Below, one piece after another: positions 55,127 to 64,000 of a stretch of DNA of 64,000 nucleotides. The DNA is taken from positions 31,429,022-31,493,021 of the forward strand of contig NC_030824.1 of assembly GCF_001704415.2 (NCBI RefSeq), read 5' to 3'. A program made the position numbers and the translations under genes. A model generated the notes under the pieces. That model ran no database searches. It was given only the letters and a program-made list of their open reading frames with translations, and had not been told where the DNA came from. The stretch's first letter is position 1; the number at the start of each line of letters is the position of its first letter. The DNA is from Capra hircus (taxonomy: Eukaryota; Chordata; Mammalia; Artiodactyla; Bovidae).

Positions 55127-55333
55127 TGGTGGCTTCTCCTGTGGCGCAGACCTCTAGGGTGTGTGCAGGCTTCAGTAGCTGTGGCTTGTGGGCCCTAGAG
55201 CACAGATTCAGTAGTCGTGGCACACAAGCTTAGGTGCTCAGTGTCATGTGTGATCTTCCTGGATCAGGGATCGACATGTGTGTCCTGCATTGGCAGGTGG
55301 ATTCTTTAGCATTGAGCCATGAGGCAGGCCCCT
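55127..55333 (-). mobile_element. CHR/ART-type SINE, diverged
   Basis: CTTCAGTAGCTGTGGCTTGT, CAGTAGTCGTGGCACACAAG, TCTTCCTGGATCAGGGATCG and ATTGGCAGGTGGATTCTTTA on the minus strand. Confidence 0.75.
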
Positions 55334-55769
55334 AGAGATGGATCTTTAACTATGTATCAGCTCTGAAGCTTTCTGGGAATATCCACTGGGAAGCTTGGGG
55401 GATTTTCTCTGCTTCAAAAGCCTCCATTATACAAATGTTCATCTTCTGAGTCATATTTAGAGTGTGCATGCTCTGAAAAATATCAACTGAATGGAAAACC
55501 TTCACTGCAGAATTATGAAAGACTCCTACCAAATGCTGCCAGGCCCACACTGTCCTGCTGTTCTCCTTGGGAGGCAAGTTTACAAACGAAGGGAGTCATT
55601 TGGACCCTTTGATCATGACAGATCTGAGTACTGAGCAAACAGAGAAGTTGTGTTGATAAACCACAAAGGAAAAGAACTTGGGTTTTCTGCTGCTTGATTA
55701 GAAAGATCTGGTCTTGCTTTGAAGTGATGGTAGAAGCTCTGAACATTCAAGAGCTGATGTCTTAAGGCA
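55334..55769. other. Intergenic, no feature assigned
   Basis: No repeat or gene recognised. Confidence 0.3.
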
Positions 55770-55880
55770 GGTTTATTCATCAAATCCACAGATACTCACT
55801 GGGTATCTGTCTAGTGCCAGGGTCCTAGGCTCAGAGGACAAGCTGAGTTTCCTGCTCTCAAGCAGTTTACAGAATATTAC
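55770..55880 (-). mobile_element. L2 LINE fragment
   Basis: GGTTTATTCATCAAATCC, CTAGTGCCAGGGTCCTAGGC and CCTGCTCTCAAGCAGTTTAC are the complement of the L2 3' end. Confidence 0.6.
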
Positions 55881-56389
55881 TCCAAATCAGAGATACCAAG
55901 GTGACAGATGTTCTTGCTTTCTCATTGTTACTAGCTTTCCAAGCATAGTACACATTTGGAGATCATGAGGAGGGACTGTATGTTAGTTATATTTTCCCAT
56001 CTTGACATCTAGCTGGTTATTAAACTTGGATATAAAATGCTTATTTGAAAGCAGCTGCTAACCACTTCTTGAAATTTTTCATGGAGTGGAAGTCTATGGT
56101 TGTTGATGATTTTTAAAAAGCATAACTTTAGTGAATCATTGTTTCAGGGAGTATAGCTATTAATATAATTTATAAAAATGTGTAACTTTGTGGAACAAAG
56201 ATATTTTTCTTAAGTATCAGGCAGTTACCTCCCCATAAGTTAATCACCTTGGTGCTGGTATGTTGAACTGTGATTTACATGATATTTCATTATTATTTAA
56301 CAGAGTATGCAAATTTTTCCTCTGAGCTCCTACGACAACTTTGTTTCTACTATGAAATATCTATTTTTAAAATATTACTTTGAGATTTT
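55881..56389. other. AT-rich intergenic
   Basis: Nothing recognised. Confidence 0.3.
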
Positions 56390-57067
56390 AAAACAAAGAT
56401 CATGGCATCTGGTCCCATCACTTCATGGGAAATAGATGGGGAAACAGTGGAAACAGTGTCAGACTTAATTTTTTTGGGCTCCAAAATCACTGCAGATAGT
56501 GACTGCAGCCATGAAATTAAAAGATGCTTACTCCTTGGAAGAAAAGTTATGACCAACCTAGATAGCATATTCAAAAGCAGAGACATTACTTTGCCAACTA
56601 AGGTCCATCTAGTCAAGGCTATGGTTTTTCCTGTGGTCATGTATGGATGTGACAGTTGGACTGTGAAGAAGGCTGAGCACTGAAGAATTGATGCTTTTGA
56701 ACTGTGGTGTTGGAGAAGACTCTTGAGAGTCCCTTGGACTGCAAGGAGATCCAACCAGTCCATTCTGAAGGAGATCAGCCCTGGGATTTTTTTGGAAGGA
56801 ATGATGCTAAAGCTGAAACTCCAGTACTTTGGCCACCTCATGCGAAGAATTGACTCATTGGAAAAGACTCTGATGCTGGGAGGGATTGGGGGCAGGAGGA
56901 GAAGGGGACGACCGAGGATGAGATGGCTGGCTGGCATCACTGACTTGATGGACGTGAGTCTGAGTGAACTCCGGGAGTTGGTGATGGACAGGGAGGCCTG
57001 GCATGCTGCGATTCATGGGGTTGCAAAGAGTTGGACACGACTGAGCGACTGAACTGAACTGAACTGA
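56390..57067 (+). mobile_element. BovB LINE 3' end
   Basis: Begins AAAACAAAGATCATGGC just after the palm domain. Two frames (56,402-56,683 with GPITSWEIDG and MYGCDSWTVKKAEH; 56,723-57,052 with RRRRGRPRMRWLAG) cover the C-terminal region, separated by a stop and a frame change. Ends in ACTGA units. Little diverged from the 13-kb and 44-kb copies. Confidence 0.93.
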
Positions 57068-57280
57068 AGGACAGTAGTTTAATGACAGAACTAAATTATA
57101 AAATTCAATTCTAGTATTTAAAACTAATTTGCTGATTAGCTGTTACTAAGTAGAGATGTTAGCCTTGATCCATTTTAATAGATATGACTATTTGTATAGA
57201 TTGTAGAATGATTTATGTACAAATAGATATGACAAATAGTTTTTATTAATTCTAGAATGATTTACCTACAAAGATGTTAA

Positions 57281-57497
57281 CTTGGAGTTTCCCAGGTGTC
57301 AGAGCGGTAAAAAATCTGCCTGCTAAGGCAGAAGACACAAGAACATGAGTTCCATCCCTGGGTCAAAAAGATCCCCAGGAGGAGGAAATGGCAACCCACT
57401 CCAGTATTCTTGCCTGGAAAATTCCATGAACAGAGGAGGCTGGTGGGCTACAATCCATAGAGTTGCAGAGTCAGACACAACTGGGCACACACATACA
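57281..57497 (+). mobile_element. Bov-tA SINE, diverged
   Basis: GGAGTTTCCCAGGTGTCAGA head, GATCCCCAGGAGGAGGAAAT body, GTCAGACACAACTGGGCACA tail. Confidence 0.85.
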
Positions 57498-57589
57498 TTT
57501 ACTATCCTTAGGTAAACTAAAGCTTATAATGTTTAATTTTTTTTTGCAGAAAATTCACTTAAGATTTAAAATCTTTAAAAAGTTATATA

Positions 57590-57808
57590 GGTGAGAAGGA
57601 CCTATGGTATAGCACAGGGAACTATACTCAATATCTTATAATAATGTATAACAGAAAAGAATCTGAAAAAAGAATATATATATATATATATACATACATA
57701 TATAAATATATAAAACTGAGTCACTTTGCTGTACACCCAAACCTAACACAACATTGTAAATCAAAGACACTTCAATGAAATTTTTTTTAATAAAAAAATA
57801 AAATAAAA
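57590..57808 (+). mobile_element. Artiodactyl L1 3' end
   Basis: GGTATAGCACAGGGAACTAT, (TA)n, TTTGCTGTACACCCAAACC and an A/T-rich tail with AATAAAA units: the last 220 bp of an L1. Confidence 0.85.
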
Positions 57809-58374
57809 TGACACAGGGTACAAATTAGTAACCAAAAATAGCATGAATATATTTGCCCCATCTGTTCCATTTGTCCAACTTTCTGGTCTGCTGATTCTCT
57901 GGATTTCTAAGGTGACTTTTTTTCATTCATTCTTTACAACAAAATTTTGTAATTGCTGTACCAACTATATATTCATATCCCATCCTCTAAGCTATGTTAG
58001 TCTTCTTTCATTTACTCAGTCTTCAGAGCTGGGTTTGTGCAGATGGTTGGGAGAAAGTAGTCCAGGTGGTTCACAGAATTTGATGCTTAAGGAGATTGTG
58101 GGGTCTAATGTCTCCATGGCCAGAAAGACTTTCAAAGGGGTATAATTAGCAATCACTAGTTTAGCAGAAATGAAGAACATGGATTCAGAATTTAAAATAA
58201 GACTTTGTCATTTACTAAGCACTGCGTTGCAGGGAAGAAAGAAAGAATGACTCAATAGTCAGTAACTGGGCAAATATCACATCCCAGTTCCTTCACACAT
58301 CAAAATGAGAGGCTTTCCAAAGGAGATAGAGCCAAAAGGAAAAAAAGAAAAAGTTTCCAAGGCCTATGTCACCA
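57809..58374. other. Intergenic, no feature assigned
   Basis: A 100-codon frame at 57,843-58,145 has no recognisable features. Confidence 0.3.
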
Positions 58375-59172
58375 ACAGAGACAAAGAACTTATACAACTG
58401 AGTATCAAAAACCCAAACAACCTGATTAACGCATGGGCAGAGGATCAGAATAGGCATTTTCCCAAAGAAGACATACGCGTGGCCAACAGGCAAGAAGATG
58501 TTCAACATTGCTAATCATCAGGGAAATGCAAGTCAAAAACACAATGAGACATCTCCTTACACCTGTCAGAGTGGCCACCGTCAAAAAGACAACAAATATA
58601 AATGCGATCTAGTATCACTCACGTGTGGAATTTAAAAAATACAACAAACTGCGAATATAAAAAAAACAGACTCCCAGTTAGAGAGAACAAACTAGTGGTT
58701 ACCAATGGGGAGAGGGAAGGCGGGACAATATAGGGATGGGGGTTAAGAAGTACAAACAACTAGGTATAAAATAAAAAGATTTAAGGATGTACTGTGAAGC
58801 ATAGGGAATAGAGCCGATATTTTATAACTTTATATGGAGTATAATCTATAAAAATATCAAATCACTATGCTGTACACCTGAAACTCTAGTATTTTGGTCA
58901 TCTAATGTGAGCAGCTGACTCATTGGAAAAGTCCCTGATGCTGGAAAAGATTGAGGGCAGAATCAGAACAAAGTGTCAAAGGATGAGACGGCTGGACGGC
59001 ATCACTGATGCAATGGGCGTGAACTTGGGCAAACTTGAGGAGATGGTGAGGCCAGAGAGGCCTGGCGTGCTGCAGTCCATGGATCAGACACAACTGGGTG
59101 ACTGAACAACAACAACACCTGAAACTGATATAGTATTCTATAAATCAACTATATGTCAGTTTAGAAATGAGA
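58375..59172 (+). mobile_element. L1 ORF2 end and 3' UTR, BovB inside
   Basis: ORF2 C-terminal coding sequence (GAAGACATACGCGTGGCCAA, TCAGGGAAATGCAAGTCAAA) jumps near 58,600 to the 3' UTR (ATCACTCACGTGTGGAATTT, TGCTGTACACCTGAAACT), so an internal part is deleted. The 3' UTR is split by a BovB fragment and resumes at 59,115. Confidence 0.8.
58886..59114 (+). mobile_element. BovB LINE 3' fragment in L1
   Basis: 229 bp: CTAGTATTTTGGTCATCTAA, GACGGCTGGACGGCATCACT and a GAACAACAACAAC tail (older type). ACACCTGAAACT is duplicated at 58,874-58,885 and 59,115-59,126. Confidence 0.9.
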
Positions 59173-59200
59173 GACTTTCCTTTAGGAACAGATACAATCT

Positions 59201-59509
59201 AGTTCAGTTCAGTTCAGTTGCTCAGTCGTGTCCGACTCTTTGTGACCCCATGAATTGCAGCGCGCCAGGCCTCCCTTTCCATCACCAACTCCCGGAGTTC
59301 ACTCAGATTCACGTCCATCGAGTCCATGATGCCATCCAGCCATCTCATCCTCTGTTGTCCCCTTCTCCTCCTGCCCCCAATCCCTCCCAGCATCAGAGTC
59401 TTTTCCAATGAGTCAACTCTTCGCATGAGGTGGCCAAAGTATTGGAGTTTCAGCTTCAGCATCATTCCTTCCAAAGAAATCCTAGGGCTGATCTTCTTCA
59501 GAATGGACT
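59201..59509 (-). mobile_element. BovB LINE 3' end, short
   Basis: Starts with AGTTCAGTTCAGTTCAGTTG (complement of ACTGA units) and carries the last 310 bp, including the RRRRGQQRMRWLDG coding segment on the minus strand. Confidence 0.92.
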
Positions 59510-59656
59510 AAGACCCATTCTAAGAATCGCCTTATTGCCAACAGAAGGAAAAGGGCCTTGTCATTTCCAGATAGACTAGAAAAGAAACTTGTGATACTCA
59601 CGCAGCAAGGGAAAGTGGACTATAAGCCTGTTAAGCAGATTTCAAAAGGCCTATTT
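59510..59656. other. Intergenic, no feature assigned
   Basis: Short unrecognised stretch between BovB and SINE. Confidence 0.3.
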
Positions 59657-59766
59657 CAGGAATTATCTGGCAGTCCAGTAGTTAGGACTACATATTTCCA
59701 ATGCTGGATTCAATCCCTGGTCAGGAAATTAAAATCCTGAAAGCTGTGGAGCCATATATTTTTTTT
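59657..59766 (+). mobile_element. CHR-type SINE, short
   Basis: AATTATCTGGCAGTCCAGTA head, TTCAATCCCTGGTCAGGAAA, T-rich end. The flanks AAAAGGCCTATTT (59,644-59,656) and AAAAGCCTATTT (59,767-59,777) form the target duplication. Confidence 0.8.
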
Positions 59767-59777
59767 AAAAGCCTATT

Positions 59778-60218
59778 TGTGAAGGGTATTGATAATGCTT
59801 ATTTGAAGGAGATTGCTGCTTTTAGTCTTTTAATAGTAAGACTGTAATGATATATCACCTTGTTTAGATTTCAACTTTCTCTAACTGCTCCATGTAGTGT
59901 CTTGTTATGAAGGCCTTCCTTTCTTTATCGTAAGACTTCTGGGGGAAAAAAATCGTCCAATGGTGCTTGATATTTGTTAGAACCCTAATATCAGTTACCC
60001 ATATGTTTCCCATCCTCCAAGCCTCTGTGAATGATCTTTCCCTGTAGTATTTCAAGAGAAAGATTTTGAGTTTCCTTTAAAAACAAGGCCACATTTGAGT
60101 TTGTTAGAGGACAAACAGCCAGGAGGCATACCCACTTCAGCCAGCAGAACAGCATGGCCAGACTTGGGGACTTGAGGCAGTAGTTGGGATGCATTCCCAT
60201 CATTGCCTGCTGCATACT
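59778..60218. other. Intergenic, no feature assigned
   Basis: Nothing recognised. Confidence 0.3.
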
Positions 60219-60365
60219 CAGTTCAGTTCAGTAGCTCAGTCGTGTCCGACTCTTTGAGACCCCATGAATCGCAGCATGCCAAGCCTCCCTGTCCATCACC
60301 AACTCCTGGAATTTACTCAGACTCGAGTCCATCGAGTCAGTGATGACATCTAGCCATCTCATCCT
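60219..60365 (-). mobile_element. BovB LINE 3' end, 147 bp
   Basis: CAGTTCAGTTCAGTAGCTCA to GCCATCTCATCCTA: the last coding codons and tail only. Confidence 0.88.
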
Positions 60366-60579
60366 AGCCCAGTGCAAAGAGTTCCAGCACCACGGGACGA
60401 GAGACAGATCTCAACATCGGGACTCAGCCTTGTTAAAATGCATGACCAGGGAAGTACCAGCCTGTCCTTCGTGTGACCAGGACACTGAGAATCCCAGGTC
60501 AGCCCTATCCTGAGAGTTCAGCATTTAGGACTGGGAAAATACTGGCCTTTGCCCTGCTATGGTCAGGGCCAGGTGTTCA
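60366..60579. other. Intergenic, possibly BovB 5' sequence
   Basis: Unrecognised 214 bp directly upstream of the long BovB. It may include part of its 5' region, but I cannot match it. Confidence 0.3.
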
Positions 60580-63352
60580 GGATGTGTAATTACAGCTGAA
60601 CATTGACATATTAGGAATCAGTGAACTAACATGGGCTGGAATGGGTGAATTTAATTCAGATGACCATTGTGTCTACTACTGTGGGCAAGAATCCCTTAAA
60701 AGAAATGGAGTAGCCCTCATAGTCAACAAAAGAGTCCAAAATGCAGTGCTTGGGTGCAATCTCAAAAAGGACAGAATGATCTCTGTTCATTTCCAAGGCA
60801 AACCATTCAATATCCCAGTAATCCAAGTCTATGCCCCAACCTGTAATGCTGAAGAAGCTGAAATTGAATGGTTCTATGAAGACCTACAAGACCTTCTAGA
60901 ACTAACAAAAAAAAAAAAGATGTCCTTTTCATTATAGGGGACTGGAATGCAAAAGTAGGAAGTCAAGAGATACCTGGAGAAACAGGCAAATTTGGCCATG
61001 GAGTACAAAATGAAGCAGGGCGAAGGCTAACAGAGTTTGTCTAAGAGAACACACTGGTCATAGCAAACACCCTCTTCCAGCAACACAAGAGAGGACCCTA
61101 CACATGGACATCACCAGATGGTCAACACTGAAATCAGATTGATTATATTCTTTGCAGCCAAAGATGGAGAAGCTCTATACAGTCAGCAAAAACAAGATTG
61201 GGAGTTGACTGCAGCTCAGATCATGAACTCTTTATTGGCAAATTCAGGCTTAAATTGAAGAGGGTAGGGAAAACCATTAGACCATTCAGGTATGACCTAA
61301 ATCAAATCCCTTGCAATTATACAGTTAAAGTGAAAAATAGATTCAAGGGATTAGATCTGATGGACAGAGTGCCTGCAGAACTATGGATGGAGGTTTGTGA
61401 CATTGTACAGGAGGCAGGGATTAAGACCATCCCCAAGATAAAGAAATGCAAAAAGGCAAAATGTTTGTCTAAGAAGGCCTTACAAATAGCTGAGAAAAGA
61501 AGAGAAGTGAAAGGCAAAGAAGAAAAAGAAAGATATATCCATTTGAATTCAGAGTTCCAAAGAATAGCAAGGAGAGATAAGAAAACCTTCCTAAGTGAAC
61601 AATGCAAAGAAATGAAGGAAAAAAAATAGAATGGGAAAGACAGAGATCTCTTTAAGAAAATTAGTGATACCAAGGGAGTGTTTTATGAGAAGATGGGCAC
61701 AATAAAGGACAGAAATGATATGGATTTAACCGAAGCAGAATATTAAAAAGAGGTGGTGAGAATACACAGAAGAACTATACAAAAAAGATATTCACGACCC
61801 AGATAACCATGATGGTGTGATCACTCACCTAGAGCCAGACATCCTGGAATGCGACGTCAAGTGGGCCTTAGGAAGCATCACTGTGAACAAAGCTAGTGGA
61901 GGCGATGGAATTTCAGTTGAGCTATTTCAAATCCTGAAAGATGATGCTGTGAAAATGTTGCACTCAATATGCCAGGAAATTTGGAAAACTCAGCAATGGC
62001 CAAGGACTACAAAATGTCAACTTTTATTACAATCCCAAAGAAGGGCAATGCCAAAGAATTTTCAAACTACCACACAATTGCACTCATCTCACACGCTAGC
62101 AAAATAATGCTTAAAATTCTCAAGCCAGGCTTCAACAGTATGTCAACTGAGAACTTCCAGAGGTTCAAGCTGCATTTAGAAAAGGCAGAGGAATCAGAGA
62201 TTAAATTGCCAACATCTGTTGGATCACAGTAGAAGCAAGAGAGTTCCAGAAAAATATCTACTTCCGCTTTGTTGACTATGCCAAAGCCTTTGACTGTGTG
62301 GATCACAACAAACTATGGAAAATTCTTCAAGAGATGGGAATGTCAGACCATCTGACCTGCCTCCTGGGAAATCTGTATGCAGGTCAAGAAGCACCAGTTA
62401 GAAAAGGACATGGTCAACAGACTGGTTCCAAATTTGGAAAGGAGTATGTCAAGGCTGTATATTGTCACCCTGCTTATTCAATTTATATGCAGAGTACATC
62501 ATGCAAAATGCCAGGCTGGATGAACAAGCTGGAATCCAGATCTTTGGGAGAAATGTCAAAATCTCAGATAAGCAGATAACACCATTATGGCAGAAAGTGA
62601 AGAGGAAATAAAGACCCTCTTGATGAAAGTGAAAGAGGAGAGTGAAAAAGCTGCCTTAACATTCAGAAAATGAAGATCATGGTATTTGGTCCCATCACTC
62701 CTTGGCAAATAGGTGGAAAAACAATGGAAACAGTGAGAGACTTTATTTTCTTGGGCTCCAAAATCACTGCAGATGGTGACTGCAGCCATGAAATTAAAAG
62801 ATGCTTGCTGCTAGGAAGAAAAGCTATGACTAACCTAGACAGCATATTAAAAAGCAGAGACATTATTTTGCTGACAAAGGTCCATCTAGTCAAAGCTATG
62901 GTTTTTCCAGTAGTCATGTATGAGTATAAGAGTTGGACTATAAAGAAAGCTGAATGGCAAATAATTGATGCTTTTGATCTGTGGTGTTGGAGAAGACTCT
63001 TGAGAGTCCCTTGGACTGCAATGAGATCAAACCAGTCAGTCCTAAAGGAAGTCAATCCTGAGTATTCATTGGAAGGACTGATGCTGAAGCTGAAACTCCA
63101 ATACTTTGGCCACCTGATGCGAAGAACTGACTTATTGGAAAAGACTCTGATGCTGGGAAAGATTGAAGGTGGGAGGAGAAGGGGATGACAGAGGATGAGA
63201 TGGTTGGATGTCATCACCGACTTGATGGACATGAGTTTGAACAAGCTCTGGGAGAAGGTGATGGACAGGGAAGACTGGGGTGCTGCATTCCATGGGGTTG
63301 CACAGATTTGGACCTGACTGAGTGACTGAACTGAACTTAACTGAATTACAGC
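60580..63352 (+). mobile_element. BovB LINE, 2.8 kb, near full length, inactivated
   Basis: Covers most of the BovB ORF. The endonuclease part has SELTWAGMGEFNSDD, IQVYAPTCNAEEAEIE, GDWNAKVG (about 60,938) and SSDHELFIGKF with the catalytic His region (61,213). The linker follows, then RT blocks FVDYAKAFDCVDH (about 62,270) and the palm site, where the tyrosine codon is TAA (62,569-62,571) and YADD reads stop-A-D-N. The C-terminal domain continues to 63,188. Several frameshifts occur. The internal site reads NPEYSLEG; the tail is a degenerate ACTGA series to 63,352. Confidence 0.93.
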
Positions 63353-64000
63353 TGAATTGAACTAACTGAACTAAATTACAGAAAGCATTACATTCTGGCT
63401 TCTGTGATTGAAGAGACCCCTGCTCTCTGCTCCCATGGTTGAGCAGTAGGGGTCCCAGAGTGTCACTGATGTGAACTGATTTCCACACAAGGCCATGGCT
63501 GGAGTCCATGAAATTTTGTACACAGCCAGCTTCCTCTCTGAGAAGTCAGCTGCAGAGATGTTTGGAAAACCTTATGTTAGGAGGATAAAAGTTTTGGTCT
63601 GTGAAAAGCAATGGGAAAAGCAATGTGCAATTTATGAGAATTTCCCATTTGTTCAATACCTCTTGTTCCATCCACATATGACAGAAAGTTCTTGGAATAA
63701 GACTAAGGGTTTGTCAGTAGTTTATGAGGGGAAGTGGTATTTGACCCTTGCTAGGATAGGGCTTAGGCACTGGGTTGTTTTTTCCCATTCACATCAGGTT
63801 ATGGAACCAGATTATGGCTATGACACAGCTTTGATGAAGCATGTGATGACAAAGTCCTGGCCCCATGAATAGCCATTTAGAGAAGGGCCCCTGCTTAATT
63901 GGAGCTATTACCTGATAGGAAAACAAAATTCATCATTTTTCAAGCCACTGTAGTTTTGGGTCTCTGCCAGAGCAACTTAGCCTTCATTAAGGCTAAGGCT
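63353..64000. other. Right-edge segment, origin unassigned
   Basis: Contains the ORF at 63,495-63,872. From about 63,935, TTCAAGCCACTGTAGTTTTG and CAGAGCAACTTAGCC look like the 3' end of a MaLR or other LTR in plus orientation; the rest is unrecognised. Confidence 0.3.
63495..63872 (+). other. Unassigned 125-codon ORF
   Basis: I do not recognise the product. The start context is GGCCATGG, a good Kozak match, and the frame runs uninterrupted to TAG. The protein is rich in aromatic and histidine residues (for example GLRHWVVFSHSHQVMEPDY) with no signal peptide or membrane segment and no repeated motif. It lies between a BovB tail and a possible LTR end, so decayed retroelement sequence is the first alternative. 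Length alone is not significant in 64 kb of six-frame sequence. Confidence 0.25.

Noticed and set aside
4011..64000. A hidden prokaryote-type system such as CRISPR, toxin-antitoxin or phage defence
   Set aside because: No direct-repeat/spacer array, no operon-like gene run and no Shine-Dalgarno-linked ORFs; the recognisable repeated structure here is eukaryotic transposon sequence.

Overview
The window looks like nuclear DNA of a ruminant, most likely a bovid. It is full of BovB (RTE-class) LINEs, Bov-tA SINEs whose 3' part resembles the BovB 3' end, tRNA-Glu/CHR-type SINEs and artiodactyl L1 3' ends. I cannot tell the species from the sequence. There is one recognisable gene, at the left edge. 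From about 3.4 kb to 64 kb I see no exon of a known protein gene and no rRNA, true tRNA gene or CRISPR array. Nothing suggests bacterial or phage DNA.

Left edge (1-3,390, + strand): the 3' end of a Rap guanine-nucleotide exchange factor gene, best read as RAPGEF2 (PDZ-GEF1). It comprises a GC-rich coding exon (about 86-358), a 1-kb intron with a partial SINE, a 26-nt terminal coding segment (1356-1381) that completes a C-terminus reading EEDEDEQVSAV, and a 2-kb 3' UTR ending at overlapping AATAAA signals near 3,363-3,372. The lack of any neighbour over the next 60 kb fits the large gene-poor interval downstream of RAPGEF2 better than the denser RAPGEF6 locus.

Rest of the window (3.4-64 kb): gene-poor DNA built from layered transposon insertions. 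Fourteen BovB segments are visible. Those retaining a 3' end have either (ACTGA)n-like or AAC-rich tails, and an internal diagnostic site suggests at least two subfamilies. The longest are at 31.9-34.6 kb (-) and 60.6-63.35 kb (+), and both are broken. L1 pieces include a twin-primed, 5'-inverted copy (8.6-9.55 kb), an L1 inserted in an older L1 (10.8-11.9 kb) and an old, longer L1M carrying ORF1 and ORF2 remnants (37.0-39.8 kb). LTR material includes a well-delimited solo LTR (31,233-31,717), two further ERV LTRs (34.6-35.1 and about 36.2-36.8 kb), four MaLR-like LTRs and an ERVL-like remnant (50.8-52.6 kb). DNA transposons include a Tigger-like element with SINE-in-SINE nesting (23.44-24.28 kb), a MER2-like element (25.1-25.7 kb) and a 57-bp mariner-type palindrome (48.26 kb). 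Target-site duplications support many boundaries.

No set of genes here forms a pathway or operon. The functional content is the RAPGEF2 terminus; the remainder records retrotransposition, including the relation in which Bov-tA SINEs share a 3' tail with BovB, whose machinery is thought to mobilise them. I found no convincing undescribed gene system. Two unexplained items are listed with low confidence: a 125-codon ORF at 63,495-63,872 and an unassigned segment at 21.49-22.37 kb that ends like a retrocopy. Repeat family names are from recognition of consensus patterns, not from a database search.
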